Assembly (NCBI GenBank): GCA_046052145.1
Contig: JBJOMW010000009.1
Span: 73,216-137,215, forward strand
Direction of reading: 5' to 3'
Length of the DNA: 64,000 nt
Origin: Falsiroseomonas sp046052145
GTDB lineage: Bacteria; Pseudomonadota; Alphaproteobacteria; Acetobacterales; Acetobacteraceae
How positions within the stretch are numbered: position 1 is the first letter of the stretch; each line of letters opens with the position of its first letter. Under the pieces are notes generated by a model. It did no database searches, was not told the DNA's origin, and worked only from the letters and a program-made list of their open reading frames with translations. Position numbers and translations under genes: made by a program. This document shows positions 34,550 to 44,113 of this stretch, piece after piece.

Positions 34550-35374
34550 ATGTGCCCTGCACCCCGCGCCCTGCGCGCGGCGGGTCTGGGGTTGGCCACG
34601 CTGATCGCGCTAGGCGCGGCGGCGATGGCGCAGACGCGCCCGACGGTGCTGCAGCTCGAGGACCGGCCATCCTCGGCCATCTATCTCGATGAGGGCCTGT
34701 ATTTCCAAAGCTTCCGCGACGCCGACGGGCTGGCCGCGCAGGTGACGAGCCTGCTGCTGGGCGGCGGGGCGCGCCAGGCCTTCCGCGCCGCGCCGGTGAC
34801 GCTCAGCGCTGGCCACCTGCATTGGCACGATCCGGTGGGCTATGCGCTCGCGCGCAGCGGGCCTGCCTTCGTGCGCGGCTTCGCGGCGCAGGATTGGCGG
34901 CCCTTCGACATCGCGATCCTCACCGATTGCGGCGAGTGCCCGGACGAGCCGCGCGCCAAGGGTGCCTGGCTGGAGCGCAGCCGACGCGATGCGGCGGCGG
35001 TGCGCCGCCATGGCGGGCAGCCCGTGCTGTTCATGCCCTGGGCCGAGCGCGACCGGCCCGAGGCGATCCGCCGGATCGCGGAGGTGACGACGCAGGCCGC
35101 GAATGCCAGCGGTGCCTTCGTCATCCCGGCGGGGCTCGCCTTCGCCAAGGCCCGCGACCAGCGGCCGGGCCTTGTGCTGCATGCGGACCAACTGCGGCCG
35201 AACCGGGCCGGCACCTATCTCGCGGCCGTCGTCACCTATGCCGTGTTGTTCGGCGTCTCCCCTGTCGGCAACCGGGCGACCGCGGATCTGGATGCGGAGA
35301 CGGCGCTGTTCCTGCAGCGCGTCGCCTGGGAGACGGCCTGGACCTATTTCGCCGGCCAGCCACCGCCTGAGTGA
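34550..35374 (+). CDS. Exported SGNH-hydrolase-like protein with lost catalytic residues
   Basis: 274 residues with a signal peptide (LGLATLIALGAAAMAQ). The C-terminal part HADQLRPNRAGTYLAAVV resembles the block V of SGNH-like hydrolases, which normally reads Asp-x-x-His-Pro; here His is Arg216 (DQLRPN). The usual GNS block near the N-terminus is also not visible. The protein is therefore probably a non-catalytic or very divergent member. A good GGGGAGG site lies before the ATG at 34550. It is convergent with guaB; no operon partner. Confidence 0.6.
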   Translation: MCPAPRALRAAGLGLATLIALGAAAMAQTRPTVLQLEDRPSSAIYLDEGLYFQSFRDADGLAAQVTSLLLGGGARQAFRAAPVTLSAGHLHWHDPVGYALARSGPAFVRGFAAQDWRPFDIAILTDCGECPDEPRAKGAWLERSRRDAAAVRRHGGQPVLFMPWAERDRPEAIRRIAEVTTQAANASGAFVIPAGLAFAKARDQRPGLVLHADQLRPNRAGTYLAAVVTYAVLFGVSPVGNRATADLDAETALFLQRVAWETAWTYFAGQPPPE

Positions 35375-35396
35375 GCGCGCGGCGGCGCGCCTTCCC

Positions 35397-36902
35397 TCAC
35401 CCTTCCATCCGGTAGTTCGGCGCTTCGCGCGTCACGGCGACGTCGTGGACATGGCTTTCGCGCAGGCCGGCATTGGTGATGCGGCGGAAGCGCGCGGTTT
35501 GCTGCATGTCGGGGATGGTCGCGGAGCCAGTGTAGCCCATCGCCGCGCGGAGCCCGCCCACCATCTGGTGGATCACCGCGCCCACCGGGCCCTTGTAGCC
35601 GACGCGGCCCTCCACGCCTTCGGGCACCAGCTTCAGCTTGTCCGACACCTCGGCCTGGAAGTAGCGGTCGGCCGAGCCGCGCGCCATCGCGCCGAGCGAG
35701 CCCATGCCGCGATAGGATTTGTAGGAGCGGCCCTGATAGAGGAAGACCTCGCCCGGCGCCTCATCCGTGCCGGCGAAGATGCTGCCCATCATCACGCAAT
35801 CGGCGCCCGCCGCGATCGCCTTGGCGATGTCGCCGGAGGAGCGGATGCCGCCATCGGCGATGCAGGGCACGCCGCGTTCGTGGCAGGCGGCGGCGCTTTC
35901 CATCACCGCCGTCAGCTGCGGCACGCCGACACCGGCGACGATGCGCGTCGTGCAGATGGAGCCAGGCCCGATGCCGACCTTCACCGCATCGGCGCCAGCC
36001 TCGATCAGCGCCAGCGCCGCTTCCGGCGTCGCCACATTGCCTGCAACGACCTGCACGGAATTCGACAGGCGCTTGATGCGCTCGATCGTCTTCATGACGC
36101 CGGCCGAATGGCCATGCGCGGTGTCCACCACCACCACATCCACCTCGGCTTCGACCAGCAGGGTCGCGCGGCGGAAGCCGTCCTCGCCGACACCGGTCGC
36201 GGCCGCGACGCGCAGCCGGCCCATCGCGTCCTTCACCGCATTCGGATTGGCCTGCGCCTTCTCCATATCCTTGACGGTGACGAGGCCGACGCAGCGATAG
36301 GCCTCGTCCACCACCAGCAGCTTCTCGATGCGGTGCTTGTGCAGCAGCGCGCGCGCTTGCGCCGGCGAGACCTCGGCATTGGCGGTGATCAGGTTTTCCC
36401 GCGTCATCAGCTCATAGACGCGCAGATTCGGGTCGGTGGCGAAGCGGACATCGCGGTTGGTGATGATGCCGACGAGGCGACCGCTGTCGCGCTCGACCAC
36501 CGGGATGCCGCTGATCTTGTGCGCATCCTGCAGCGCGTGGACGTCGGCCAGTGTCTGGTCGGGATGGATGGTGAGCGGGTTCACCACCATGCCGCTTTCG
36601 AACTTCTTCACCCGGCGCACCTGTGCGGCCTGATCCTCGGGCGAGAGGTTCTTGTGGATCACGCCGATGCCGCCGGATTGGGCCATGGCGATGGCCATCG
36701 GCGCCTCGGTCACCGTGTCCATCGCGGCGGCGACGAGGGGGATGTTGAGCGCGATCTCTCGCGTCAGACGGGTGCGCGTGTCGGTGTCGGCGGGCAGCAC
36801 CGTGGAATAGGCGGGCACCAGCAGCACGTCGTCGAAGGCGTAGGCTTCTTCGAACCTGCCCCGCTCGGGACCGGTGACGACGGGGGAATCGGGGGGAGCC
36901 AT
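35397..36902 (-). CDS. guaB: Inosine-5'-monophosphate dehydrogenase
   Basis: 501-residue enzyme that oxidises IMP to XMP with NAD. The N-terminal barrel begins YAFDDVLLVPAYSTVLP, then two CBS modules (VVNPLTIHPDQTLADV; LITANAEVSPAQARAL), and the catalytic loop GIGPGSICTTRIVAGVG with Cys305-type nucleophile. GGIRSSGDIAKAIAAGAD and YKSYRGMGSLGAM complete the site. Start ATG at 36902; the frame stays open far upstream, antisense to the lipase-like gene, and that extension is not coding. Confidence 0.97.
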   Translation of the reverse strand: MAPPDSPVVTGPERGRFEEAYAFDDVLLVPAYSTVLPADTDTRTRLTREIALNIPLVAAAMDTVTEAPMAIAMAQSGGIGVIHKNLSPEDQAAQVRRVKKFESGMVVNPLTIHPDQTLADVHALQDAHKISGIPVVERDSGRLVGIITNRDVRFATDPNLRVYELMTRENLITANAEVSPAQARALLHKHRIEKLLVVDEAYRCVGLVTVKDMEKAQANPNAVKDAMGRLRVAAATGVGEDGFRRATLLVEAEVDVVVVDTAHGHSAGVMKTIERIKRLSNSVQVVAGNVATPEAALALIEAGADAVKVGIGPGSICTTRIVAGVGVPQLTAVMESAAACHERGVPCIADGGIRSSGDIAKAIAAGADCVMMGSIFAGTDEAPGEVFLYQGRSYKSYRGMGSLGAMARGSADRYFQAEVSDKLKLVPEGVEGRVGYKGPVGAVIHQMVGGLRAAMGYTGSATIPDMQQTARFRRITNAGLRESHVHDVAVTREAPNYRMEG

Positions 36903-37103
36903 GGCTGTCCTCGTGCGGAACGCGACCTTGGCGGCCCCGCCTACACCCGTTGGCGGCACCGCGTCCAGGGCCGAGGCCATGACGCCGCCATGACGATCCG
37001 GCGGGGCAAGGCTGCCCTTCGGGAATGACGCGATCTTGGCGGAGACAAGCGGGCCGCGTTGCGTTGGCTCGGTAATCCCTGAAGGATTCGGAGCTTTACA
37101 GCC

Positions 37104-38390
37104 ATGGCCTTTTGCCGCGTCTTCACCCTCCCGGACGTCCCCGCCCTGGGCGACGATCTCGCTGCCTGGTCGGTGCGCCTCAGCCAGCAAGCCGATGCGG
37201 CCCGGGCGGATCTCCAGCTGACCATCGAGCGCTCGGGGCTCGGGACCTTGCTCGACGCCCCGGTCTTCGAGGGCAGCCTGTTCCGAAGCCTGGCGGAGCT
37301 CGCGGGGCTGGGGGGCGTGCCGGAACTCCGCAACCTCGATGACCTGGCTGCGCTGGCCGCGCGGCTGCCGCCCGAGCTGGCCGGGCCGGACGCGACCGGG
37401 GAGGTGCCGACCGGCAGCGCCGCGATCGGGCGCGAGGCGCTGGCCGTGGCCGCGACCCTCTCGGCCGCCGCGCGCATCGTGACGGCGATCGGCCCCCAGG
37501 CGGAGACGATCGAGACCCGTGACCTGAGCTTCACGGTGGGCGAACGCTACCTGGATGCCGAAAGCGGCTTCTCGGCGGTGCTGCTGACGCCCGAGGATGG
37601 TGGGCCGGTGGTGTTCTCGGTGGATGGGTTGCAGCTCGGCTCCCGCGCCGACGAGGTTGCGGCGGCGACGCTCGGCCGGTTGCAGGTGGAGTCGGACGCC
37701 TTCCGGGCGATGATCACCGATGCAGTGCAGTTCGGCGCCGCGGAGGGCGTGGTCTTCGCCGGGCCGAGCCTCGGCGGCGCGGTGGCGCAGGTCGCGGCCT
37801 ATGAGACAGCCGAGGCGCTGCGCGAAGCGGGCGCGCAGGTACAGACGGGCGATGTGCGCCTGGTGACGGTGGACCCGCTGGGTGGCGCAGACGCTGCGCG
37901 CGCGAGCAATGGCGGTGTGCTGGACCCGGCGGTGTTGGCGCTGATCGAAGCGGTGAACATCCGCACCGAGGGCGATATCGTCTCGCGCATCGGCAGCCAT
38001 CTGGGCGCGACGCTGACTTTTCCCGCGCGCGACGAGCAGGGGCAGGAGGTGCAGCTCAGCGCGGCGGAGGCGCATGTGAATGTGCTGTCGTTGCTGCAGA
38101 ACCTGTCCGCCGACGCCCTCTTCGCCGAGGGCGTTTTCGGCCCGCCCGCCGAGATCGGTGGCTTCGCGCTGGCGTCCAACGCTGCGGCGGATGAGGTGAT
38201 CGCGCTCTGGCGCGCCTTCGGTGGTGAGGAGGAGGAGGTGGCGCAGCCGTTGCAAATCACCGGCACGGCCAGCCTCGATCCCACGCGCACGACCTGGTCG
38301 CTGGATGCGGATGACAATGGCCGCGTGGATCTAGCGGTGCTGCTGTCCTCCCCGCTCGATCCGGGGCGCGACGCGCTGGTGCTAGCCTAG
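37104..38390 (+). CDS. Lipase-like alpha/beta-hydrolase protein, singleton
   Basis: 428-residue protein without signal peptide. The nucleophile elbow GPSLGG (Gly220-Pro-Ser222-Leu-Gly-Gly225) in VVFAGPSLGGAVAQVAAYE matches class 3 lipase-like folds, an Asp follows in VTVDPLGG, and a His is in EAHVNVLSLL. The N-terminal 110 residues have no recognisable domain. The C-terminus ends with SLDADDNGRVDLAVLLSS, which resembles a calcium-binding/FG-GAP-like or haemolysin-type tail of secreted proteins, although it is a single short motif. No close family is recognised. It is convergent with PhoX. Confidence 0.65.
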   Translation: MAFCRVFTLPDVPALGDDLAAWSVRLSQQADAARADLQLTIERSGLGTLLDAPVFEGSLFRSLAELAGLGGVPELRNLDDLAALAARLPPELAGPDATGEVPTGSAAIGREALAVAATLSAAARIVTAIGPQAETIETRDLSFTVGERYLDAESGFSAVLLTPEDGGPVVFSVDGLQLGSRADEVAAATLGRLQVESDAFRAMITDAVQFGAAEGVVFAGPSLGGAVAQVAAYETAEALREAGAQVQTGDVRLVTVDPLGGADAARASNGGVLDPAVLALIEAVNIRTEGDIVSRIGSHLGATLTFPARDEQGQEVQLSAAEAHVNVLSLLQNLSADALFAEGVFGPPAEIGGFALASNAAADEVIALWRAFGGEEEEVAQPLQITGTASLDPTRTTWSLDADDNGRVDLAVLLSSPLDPGRDALVLA

Positions 38391-38415
38391 CTTTCGGCCA
38401 GGGCACAAATGCGAA

Positions 38416-38441
38416 GGGCGGCGAGCCGAAGCCCGCCGCCC
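38416..38441. terminator. GGGCGGCG/CGCCGCCC stem-loop between convergent genes
   Basis: 8-bp perfect stem with a 10-base loop, 26 bases after the lipase-like stop and 24 bases before the PhoX stop. No T tract; could serve both convergent transcripts. Confidence 0.4.
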
Positions 38442-38465
38442 CAACTCTGATCGGTCAGTTCGGCT

Positions 38466-40520
38466 TCAGGTGCCGATGATGCCGCCGTCATTCTTCGTGA
38501 TGACCAGCGTCGCGGAGAGCGGCACGCCATCGCCATTCGGGAAGCGGCTGTTGACACGGCCCGCGGCCCAGTCAGCGGCAGGCGTCGTCGCGCCCGGATG
38601 CTGCAGATTGACGAACATCGTCCGGCGGTCCGGCGTGGTGATGACGCCGGTGACCTCCTGGCCGATCGGCCCGGTCAGGAAGCGGCGGGTCTCGCCAGTC
38701 ACAGGGTTGGCGACCAGCATCGCATTGTTGCCGAAGGGCGCGAGCGGACCACGCAGCTGCTCGCTTTCGCCGATATCGGTCTGGATCCACATCCGGCCAT
38801 CGGCGTCGAACCAGAGCCCGTCCGGGCAGGCCAGCATGTTGTCGGCATTCACCGCGGCGTTGTTCGCGATGCGGCTGTCGCCCTCGGGGCCCGCGATGAG
38901 GAACAGGTCCCAGGTGAAGCGCGTCGCGGCGTGATCGTCATTCGCTTCGCGCCAGCGGATGATCTGGCCGAAGCGGTTCTGCGCGCGCGGATTGGCGGCA
39001 TCCACCTGCGCGTCCGTGCGGCGGGTGTTGTTCGTCAGGGTGAAATAGACCTGCCCGTCGCGCGGATCGACCGCACCCCATTCCGGCCGGTCCATCTTGG
39101 TCGCGCCCACCGCATCGGCGGCGAGGCGCGTATTGACCAGAACCTCGCCCTGGTCGGCGAAGCCGTTGGCCGCGGTCAGCGGGCCCTGGCCGTGCACCAG
39201 CGGCAGCCACTCGCCGCTGCCATCGGCATTGAACTTCGCGACGTAGAGGATGCCCTCGTCGAGCAGCGCGCCATTGGCGGTCGCGCGGTTGAAGGGGCGG
39301 GTGGAGACGAATTTGTAGACGTACTCGAAGACGCTGTCGTCGCCGGAATAGGCGACCACGGGGCGGCCTTCGCGGGCCGGGCCGAAGACGACGCCTTCAT
39401 GCGCGAAGCGGCCAAGCGCGGTGCGCTTCACCGGGGCGCTGTTCGGGTTGAAGGGGTCGATTTCGACGATCCAGCCGAAGGCGTTGGGCTCATTCCGGTA
39501 GTCCTGCGTCGCATCCGCGCCAAGGGTGCTGGCGTTGAAGCGCGCGAACTCATCCGCACCGCCCGGCACCTGGTCCCAATTGTAGCGCGCCTGGGAGCTG
39601 GGGACGCCGTAGCGGGCATGTTCGCGCGGCAGCGCCGGGCGCCCGTCCCGCTGGTCGAGGTTGCGGAAATAGCCAGCCCAGTTTTCCTCGGCGGTCAGGT
39701 AGGTGTTCCAGGGCGTCACGCCATGCGCGCAATTGTTCAGCGTGCCACGCGTGCGGCTGCCGTCCGGGCTGTACTTCGTGCGCACCAGCGCATGGCCACG
39801 CACGGGGCCGGCGATCTCCATCGGCGTCGCGCCATGGACGCGGCGGTTGCGCGGGTCGGCGACCACGGCCCACTGGCCATTCGCCTGCTTCGCGACGCGC
39901 ACGATGGACACGCCGTGGGCGAAGATCTCCTTGCGGACTTCCTCGGCATCGCGCTGGCCGTCCACCACCGGCATGCGGCCATTGCCGATGGACTGGCCGG
40001 CGGCGCGGGCGTGGAGGAAGCGCGGCTCGATATACTCGTGGTTGATCGCGATCAGACCATCGGTGCTGCTGCCCTGGTCCGGCTCTAGGCCTTCGATGGG
40101 GAAGAAGTGCATGCCGTCGTGATGCGCGCCGATCGCCTGTTCCTGCTCGGCGGCCGACATGCTCGGCAGGTTGCGCGCAGCCGGGCGGCCGTTGAGCGGC
40201 GTGCCATGCGGGATCAGCACCTGGACCGAATAGCCCTCCGGCACGACGACGGTGTCGTTCGGGCTGATCGGCACGGCGCGGAAGCCGATGGCCGGGCCGC
40301 GCACGGCGGGGGCGGCGGCCGGCGCCTGCGCGGCGGCCGGGCGGGCGCTCGTTGCGCCGATGAAGCCCGAGATGGCGGTGGCCAGCCCGCCCATCAGCAT
40401 GCCCCGGCGGCCGAGACGGGTCTCGGCGATCTCGGCGAAGGTCGGGTTGGCGGAGCTGTTCGAGGGGATTTCGTCGCCCGCTTCCAGGTCGTAGGGCAGG
40501 TGGCGCAGATCGTCCGGCAT
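38466..40520 (-). CDS. PhoX-family alkaline phosphatase-like protein
   Basis: 684-residue Tat-exported protein. The signal LGRRGMLMGGLATAISGF follows a 35-residue N-terminal extension, and maturation is near AAAQA. The PhoX ligand regions are intact: INHEYIEPRF, NNCAHGVTPWNTYLTAEENWAGYF and ALGRFAHEGVVFG, so the Fe/Ca cofactor of PhoX phosphatases can be formed. PhoX releases phosphate from organic esters under phosphate limitation. No Pho box was identified upstream. A degenerate paralogue is at 24558-26156. Phosphatase specificity is inferred from the family. Confidence 0.88.
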   Translation of the reverse strand: MPDDLRHLPYDLEAGDEIPSNSSANPTFAEIAETRLGRRGMLMGGLATAISGFIGATSARPAAAQAPAAAPAVRGPAIGFRAVPISPNDTVVVPEGYSVQVLIPHGTPLNGRPAARNLPSMSAAEQEQAIGAHHDGMHFFPIEGLEPDQGSSTDGLIAINHEYIEPRFLHARAAGQSIGNGRMPVVDGQRDAEEVRKEIFAHGVSIVRVAKQANGQWAVVADPRNRRVHGATPMEIAGPVRGHALVRTKYSPDGSRTRGTLNNCAHGVTPWNTYLTAEENWAGYFRNLDQRDGRPALPREHARYGVPSSQARYNWDQVPGGADEFARFNASTLGADATQDYRNEPNAFGWIVEIDPFNPNSAPVKRTALGRFAHEGVVFGPAREGRPVVAYSGDDSVFEYVYKFVSTRPFNRATANGALLDEGILYVAKFNADGSGEWLPLVHGQGPLTAANGFADQGEVLVNTRLAADAVGATKMDRPEWGAVDPRDGQVYFTLTNNTRRTDAQVDAANPRAQNRFGQIIRWREANDDHAATRFTWDLFLIAGPEGDSRIANNAAVNADNMLACPDGLWFDADGRMWIQTDIGESEQLRGPLAPFGNNAMLVANPVTGETRRFLTGPIGQEVTGVITTPDRRTMFVNLQHPGATTPAADWAAGRVNSRFPNGDGVPLSATLVITKNDGGIIGT

Positions 40521-40609
40521 GGCTTTCCAATTCTCCTCAGGGGGCTGGAAGTTGGCGGGTGCTTACCGGCACTGCGCGACGCCTGTGCGACAGAATGATG
40601 ACATACGCA

Positions 40610-41446
40610 TTACGGCGCCAGCCGCCGCCGCAGCCCGTCCGCGACCAGCGTGCAGCCCGCGACGGCGGCGAGGATCATCAGGCCGGGCCACACCGCGGCC
40701 AGCGGCGCGCTGAACACCAGATCCTGCGCGTTCGAGAGCATGTTGCCCCAGCTTGCTGCCGGCGGCGCGATGCCCAATCCGAGGAAGGACAGCGTGCTCT
40801 CCGCCAGGATTGCGCCTGCGACGGCGAGCGCTGTGGCGACCGCGACAGGCCCCGCGATGTTCGGCACGACATGCCGCAGCAGCACCCGCGACTCGTTCGC
40901 GCCCAGCGCGCGGGCGGCGCGGACATAGTCCCGCGCCAGCACCGAAAGCGCCGCGGCGCGTGCGAGCCGCGCGACGCCGACCCAGCCGAACAGCGTCAGG
41001 ATGGCGACGATGCGGAGCACGTCGGCCAGCGGCTCGCCGCGGGGCAGGCCGATGCGGGCCGTGTCGGCGGCGGCCAGCACCACCAGCACCGGCAGTGCGG
41101 GTAAGGCGAGCATGCCATCCGCGAGCCGCATCAGCGCCGCATCCAGCGCGCCTCCGCGCCAGGCGGCAAGCAACCCGATCGCCGTGCCGAGCAGTGCCGC
41201 GGCGAGCGCGGTGGCTATCCCGACCGCGAGCGAGATGCGCGCCCCGTGCAGCAGGCGCAGCAGCAGGTCGCGGCCGAGCTCATCCGTGCCGAGCGGGTGT
41301 TCGGCCGAGGTGGGCGCATGGCGCTTGAAGAGGTCCGGTGCGAAGGCGTCGTGGCCGAGCCAGTTGCCTGCGAGCGGCGCGCATATCGCGGCCAGCGCGA
41401 GTGTGCCGAGGAGTAGGAGGCCGATGACGAGACGGGGCGACCTCAT
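40610..41446 (-). CDS. ABC transporter permease, DppC/OppC type
   Basis: 278-residue inner-membrane protein with about six spans. The EAA loop is seen in ARDYVRAARALGANESRVLLRHVVPN, which couples to the ATPase. The N-terminal HPLGTDELGRDLLLRLLHGARIS is the typical OppC hairpin. Last gene of the importer operon running from the receptor at 42455-44113. No ATPase genes follow. Confidence 0.92.
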   Translation of the reverse strand: MRSPRLVIGLLLLGTLALAAICAPLAGNWLGHDAFAPDLFKRHAPTSAEHPLGTDELGRDLLLRLLHGARISLAVGIATALAAALLGTAIGLLAAWRGGALDAALMRLADGMLALPALPVLVVLAAADTARIGLPRGEPLADVLRIVAILTLFGWVGVARLARAAALSVLARDYVRAARALGANESRVLLRHVVPNIAGPVAVATALAVAGAILAESTLSFLGLGIAPPAASWGNMLSNAQDLVFSAPLAAVWPGLMILAAVAGCTLVADGLRRRLAP

Positions 41447-41460
41447 GCGGCGCGGCCCCC

Positions 41461-41496
41461 CTCACCCAACCCTCTCCCCCCTGCGGGTGGAGAGGG
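41461..41496. repeat. CCCTCTCC...GGAGAGGG hairpin repeat
   Basis: CTCACCCAACCCTCTCCCCC followed by TGCGGGTGGAGAGGGC forms an 8-bp stem. This sequence type is a widespread interspersed hairpin in GC-rich proteobacteria. It lies in the 70-base gap between the two permease genes. Confidence 0.6.
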
Positions 41497-41516
41497 CGCA
41501 TGTCGTGCGGCATGCG

Positions 41517-42470
41517 TCATGCGTCGCTGAGCCTCGGGTCCAGCGCGCGCTGGGCGAGGTCGGCGGCCAGCGTCGCCAGCATCGTCACCAGCGCCACCAG
41601 CAGCAGCGCGACCAAAGCGAGGTTGGTGTCGTTGCCCATCACGGCGTCGTAGATCAGCTTGCCCATGCCTGGGCGGGCGAAGAGAGTCTCGGTGATCAGC
41701 GCACCGCCGACCAACGCGCCGGCATCGAGGGCCGCGACCTGCAGGATCGGGACGGAGGCGTTGGGCAGCGCGTGGCGCAGCAGCAGCCGCCCCTCGGCGT
41801 TGCCGCGCGCGCGAGCGGCGGTGATCCAGGGTTCGCCGAGCGTCGCGCCGACTGCGGCCGCAGAATGCCGCGCATAGGCGGCGAGGTTGGCGATGGCGAG
41901 TGTCACGACCGGCAGCACCAGGAAGCGCGCGGCGTCGAGCACGCCGCCCGTCTCGCTCGTCCCGCCCGCGGGCAGCCAGCCGAGCGTCACCGCGAAGCCG
42001 ATGATCAGCAGGATGCCGAGCCAGAAGGAGGGCGCCGACTGGCCGAGGATGGCGATGGCATCCACCGCCGGCGCCGCGCGCGGCCGCGCTGCCGCCAGCA
42101 GGCCGAGCCCCACGCCGATCGTACCAGCGACCAGAAGCGCCGCGCCGAGCAGCACCAGCGTGGAGAGCAACGCTGGCCAGATCACCTGCGCGACCGGCTG
42201 CGCGAAGAGCCGCGAATGCCCGAAGCGCCCTTCCAGCAGCCCGCCCGCCCAGGCCGCGTAGCGCGACATCAGCGGCTGATCCAACCCGTGCAGCGCGCGG
42301 AGCCGCGCTGCATCCTCGGCGTTCAGTCGCGGGTCGCCGGCGATGGCAAGCTCGATCGGATCGCCCGGCATCAGCCCGATCAGCAGGAACATGGCGAAGG
42401 AGAGGATCGCGAGCGTCAGCGCGATCTGCACCAGCCGCACGGCGAGAAGGCGGATCACCGGACCCGCCAT
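41517..42470 (-). CDS. ABC transporter permease, DppB/OppB type
   Basis: 317-residue membrane permease with six spans. LAVRLVQIALTLAILSFAMF is the first span. The EAA motif is in GEPWITAARARGNAEGRLLLRHALPN, the usual ATPase contact. AIAGDPRLNAEDAARLRALHGLDQPL is typical of DppB. The start at 42470 overlaps the receptor stop by 16 bases, indicating coupling. It requires an ATPase from elsewhere, as none is in this operon. Confidence 0.92.
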   Translation of the reverse strand: MAGPVIRLLAVRLVQIALTLAILSFAMFLLIGLMPGDPIELAIAGDPRLNAEDAARLRALHGLDQPLMSRYAAWAGGLLEGRFGHSRLFAQPVAQVIWPALLSTLVLLGAALLVAGTIGVGLGLLAAARPRAAPAVDAIAILGQSAPSFWLGILLIIGFAVTLGWLPAGGTSETGGVLDAARFLVLPVVTLAIANLAAYARHSAAAVGATLGEPWITAARARGNAEGRLLLRHALPNASVPILQVAALDAGALVGGALITETLFARPGMGKLIYDAVMGNDTNLALVALLLVALVTMLATLAADLAQRALDPRLSDA

Positions 42471-44113
42471 TCCTCGACCCAGAGGGACGACGGCGCGAGA
42501 TGCCCTGTGGGCCGCACGCCCCCAAGCCAGGTGGGCCAGACATGCGCATCGGCGCGGAACCACAGCGGGATGGCGGGCAGTTCCTCCGCATAGATCGTCT
42601 GCAGGCGCTGCCACAGCGCGCGGCGGCGGTCGCGGTCGAGTTCGATGGGGATGGCTTCGAGCAGCGCATCCACCTCCGCATTCCGGAAGCCGGTGTAGTT
42701 CTGGCCGGAGAAGTTGCGCTCCGCGCGGGGAATTTCGTCCGAATGCAGGCTGGAGCGCGGCACGCTTTCCGGCGCGCTGATCCAGGCGAACATCACCGCG
42801 CCGGTGAAGCGGCGGCGGCTGAGGGTCTCGCCGAACAGCACGCGCGGGGGCTCGTTCCGGATGCGCGTCTCGATCCCCGCCTGGCGCCATTGGCCCTGGA
42901 TCACCTGCTGCACCGCCTCGCGCGAGCGGTTGCCGGCGGTGGTCATCAGCTCGATCGTCAGGCGCTCGCCGGCGGCGTTGCGGCGGATGCCGTCGGGCCC
43001 CGGGCGCCAGCCGGCTTCCTCCAGCAGCGCGCGGGCGCGCGCCGGATCGAAGGGCCATTGGCGCACATCATTGTCATGCACCCAGTCCAGCGGATTGACG
43101 CCGCTATGCGCCACGGTGAAGCGCCCGTCGAACAGGCGGCTCACGATCTGCGCGCGGTCGGTGGCCTGGATCAGCGCCTGCCGCACGCGCCGATCCGCCA
43201 GCAGCGGCGTGTCGAGGTTGAGGTCCAGATGCTCGTAGACGAGGCCCGGCTTGTAGGCGAAGCGGAAGCGGTTGGCGGCGCGCCGTTCCAGCGCCGTCAC
43301 CTGATCCAGCGGCAGGCCAAGCTCGCCCGCCACCATGTCGAGTTGCCCCGCTAGCAGCTGCGCTTCCAGCGCCGCGGTGTTCTCGACCGTGCGGATGGCG
43401 ATGCGGCGGAAGGCGGGTGCCGCGCCCGCCCAGGCCACGTTGCGTTCCAGCGTGATGCCCGCGCCAGGCTGCACCTGCACCACGCGATAGGGCCCGTTCC
43501 AGAGGCCGGGATTGGTGGGCTCCGTCTCATAGGCGCTGCGGCTGCGGTAGCTGCGCGGTTCCTGCTCCCAGCGGCGGCGCTCGATATGCGCGGGCAGGGG
43601 TTCCCAATTGCCGGTCGCGGCGAATTCGAAGGTGACGCGGTCGAAGCGCAGCGTGATGGTGCGCGCATCGTCCACAATCGCCTCATAGGCGGAGCGGTAG
43701 AATTCGCTGCCGCCGAAGCCGGTGGCGAAATCGCGCCCGGCTTGCCAGGCGAAGAGCATGTCCTCCGCCGAGACCGGCGTGCCGTCGCCCCAGCGCCAGC
43801 CCTCGCGGAGCCGCCAGGTAACGCGGATGCCCGCGCGGCCATCCGGCGTCGTCTCCAGCCGTGCGAGGCCGTTCTCAAGCGTCGGCAGCGTCTCGCAGCC
43901 GAGGCAGGTGAGGCGCCATTCGGGATCATGGGCGGTCAGGGGGCGGCGGGTGAAGCCCAGCACATAGGATTTCGCCGCCATGCTCTCGATGTTGGGGTGG
44001 AGCGTCGCGGGATACTGGGTGATGCCGATGGTCAGCTGCTCGCGCGGGGCCTGCGCGAGGGCGGGAAGGGCCGCGAGGAGAAGGGCGAGGGTCAGTCCCG
44101 TGCGGGCGGCCAT
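42455..44113 (-). CDS. Peptide/nickel-type ABC transporter substrate-binding protein (SBP_bac_5)
   Basis: 552-residue periplasmic receptor of cluster C. Signal peptide MAARTGLTLALLLAALPALAQ; then REQLTIGITQYPATLHPNIE and RLREGWRWGDGTPVSAEDMLF, which match the oligopeptide-receptor family. The C-terminal half contains DVRQWPFDPARARALLEEAGW, usual for DppA-like proteins. Ligand not inferable. The start is inside the end of the upstream ParE-like toxin gene (22-base overlap), an unusual arrangement. Confidence 0.9.
   Translation of the reverse strand: MAARTGLTLALLLAALPALAQAPREQLTIGITQYPATLHPNIESMAAKSYVLGFTRRPLTAHDPEWRLTCLGCETLPTLENGLARLETTPDGRAGIRVTWRLREGWRWGDGTPVSAEDMLFAWQAGRDFATGFGGSEFYRSAYEAIVDDARTITLRFDRVTFEFAATGNWEPLPAHIERRRWEQEPRSYRSRSAYETEPTNPGLWNGPYRVVQVQPGAGITLERNVAWAGAAPAFRRIAIRTVENTAALEAQLLAGQLDMVAGELGLPLDQVTALERRAANRFRFAYKPGLVYEHLDLNLDTPLLADRRVRQALIQATDRAQIVSRLFDGRFTVAHSGVNPLDWVHDNDVRQWPFDPARARALLEEAGWRPGPDGIRRNAAGERLTIELMTTAGNRSREAVQQVIQGQWRQAGIETRIRNEPPRVLFGETLSRRRFTGAVMFAWISAPESVPRSSLHSDEIPRAERNFSGQNYTGFRNAEVDALLEAIPIELDRDRRRALWQRLQTIYAEELPAIPLWFRADAHVWPTWLGGVRPTGHLAPSSLWVEEWRVR

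Noticed and set aside
36903..38255. N-terminal extension of guaB by some 450 codons
   Set aside because: It runs antisense to the lipase-like gene and lacks family similarity; the guaB start at 36902 gives a normal 501-residue protein.
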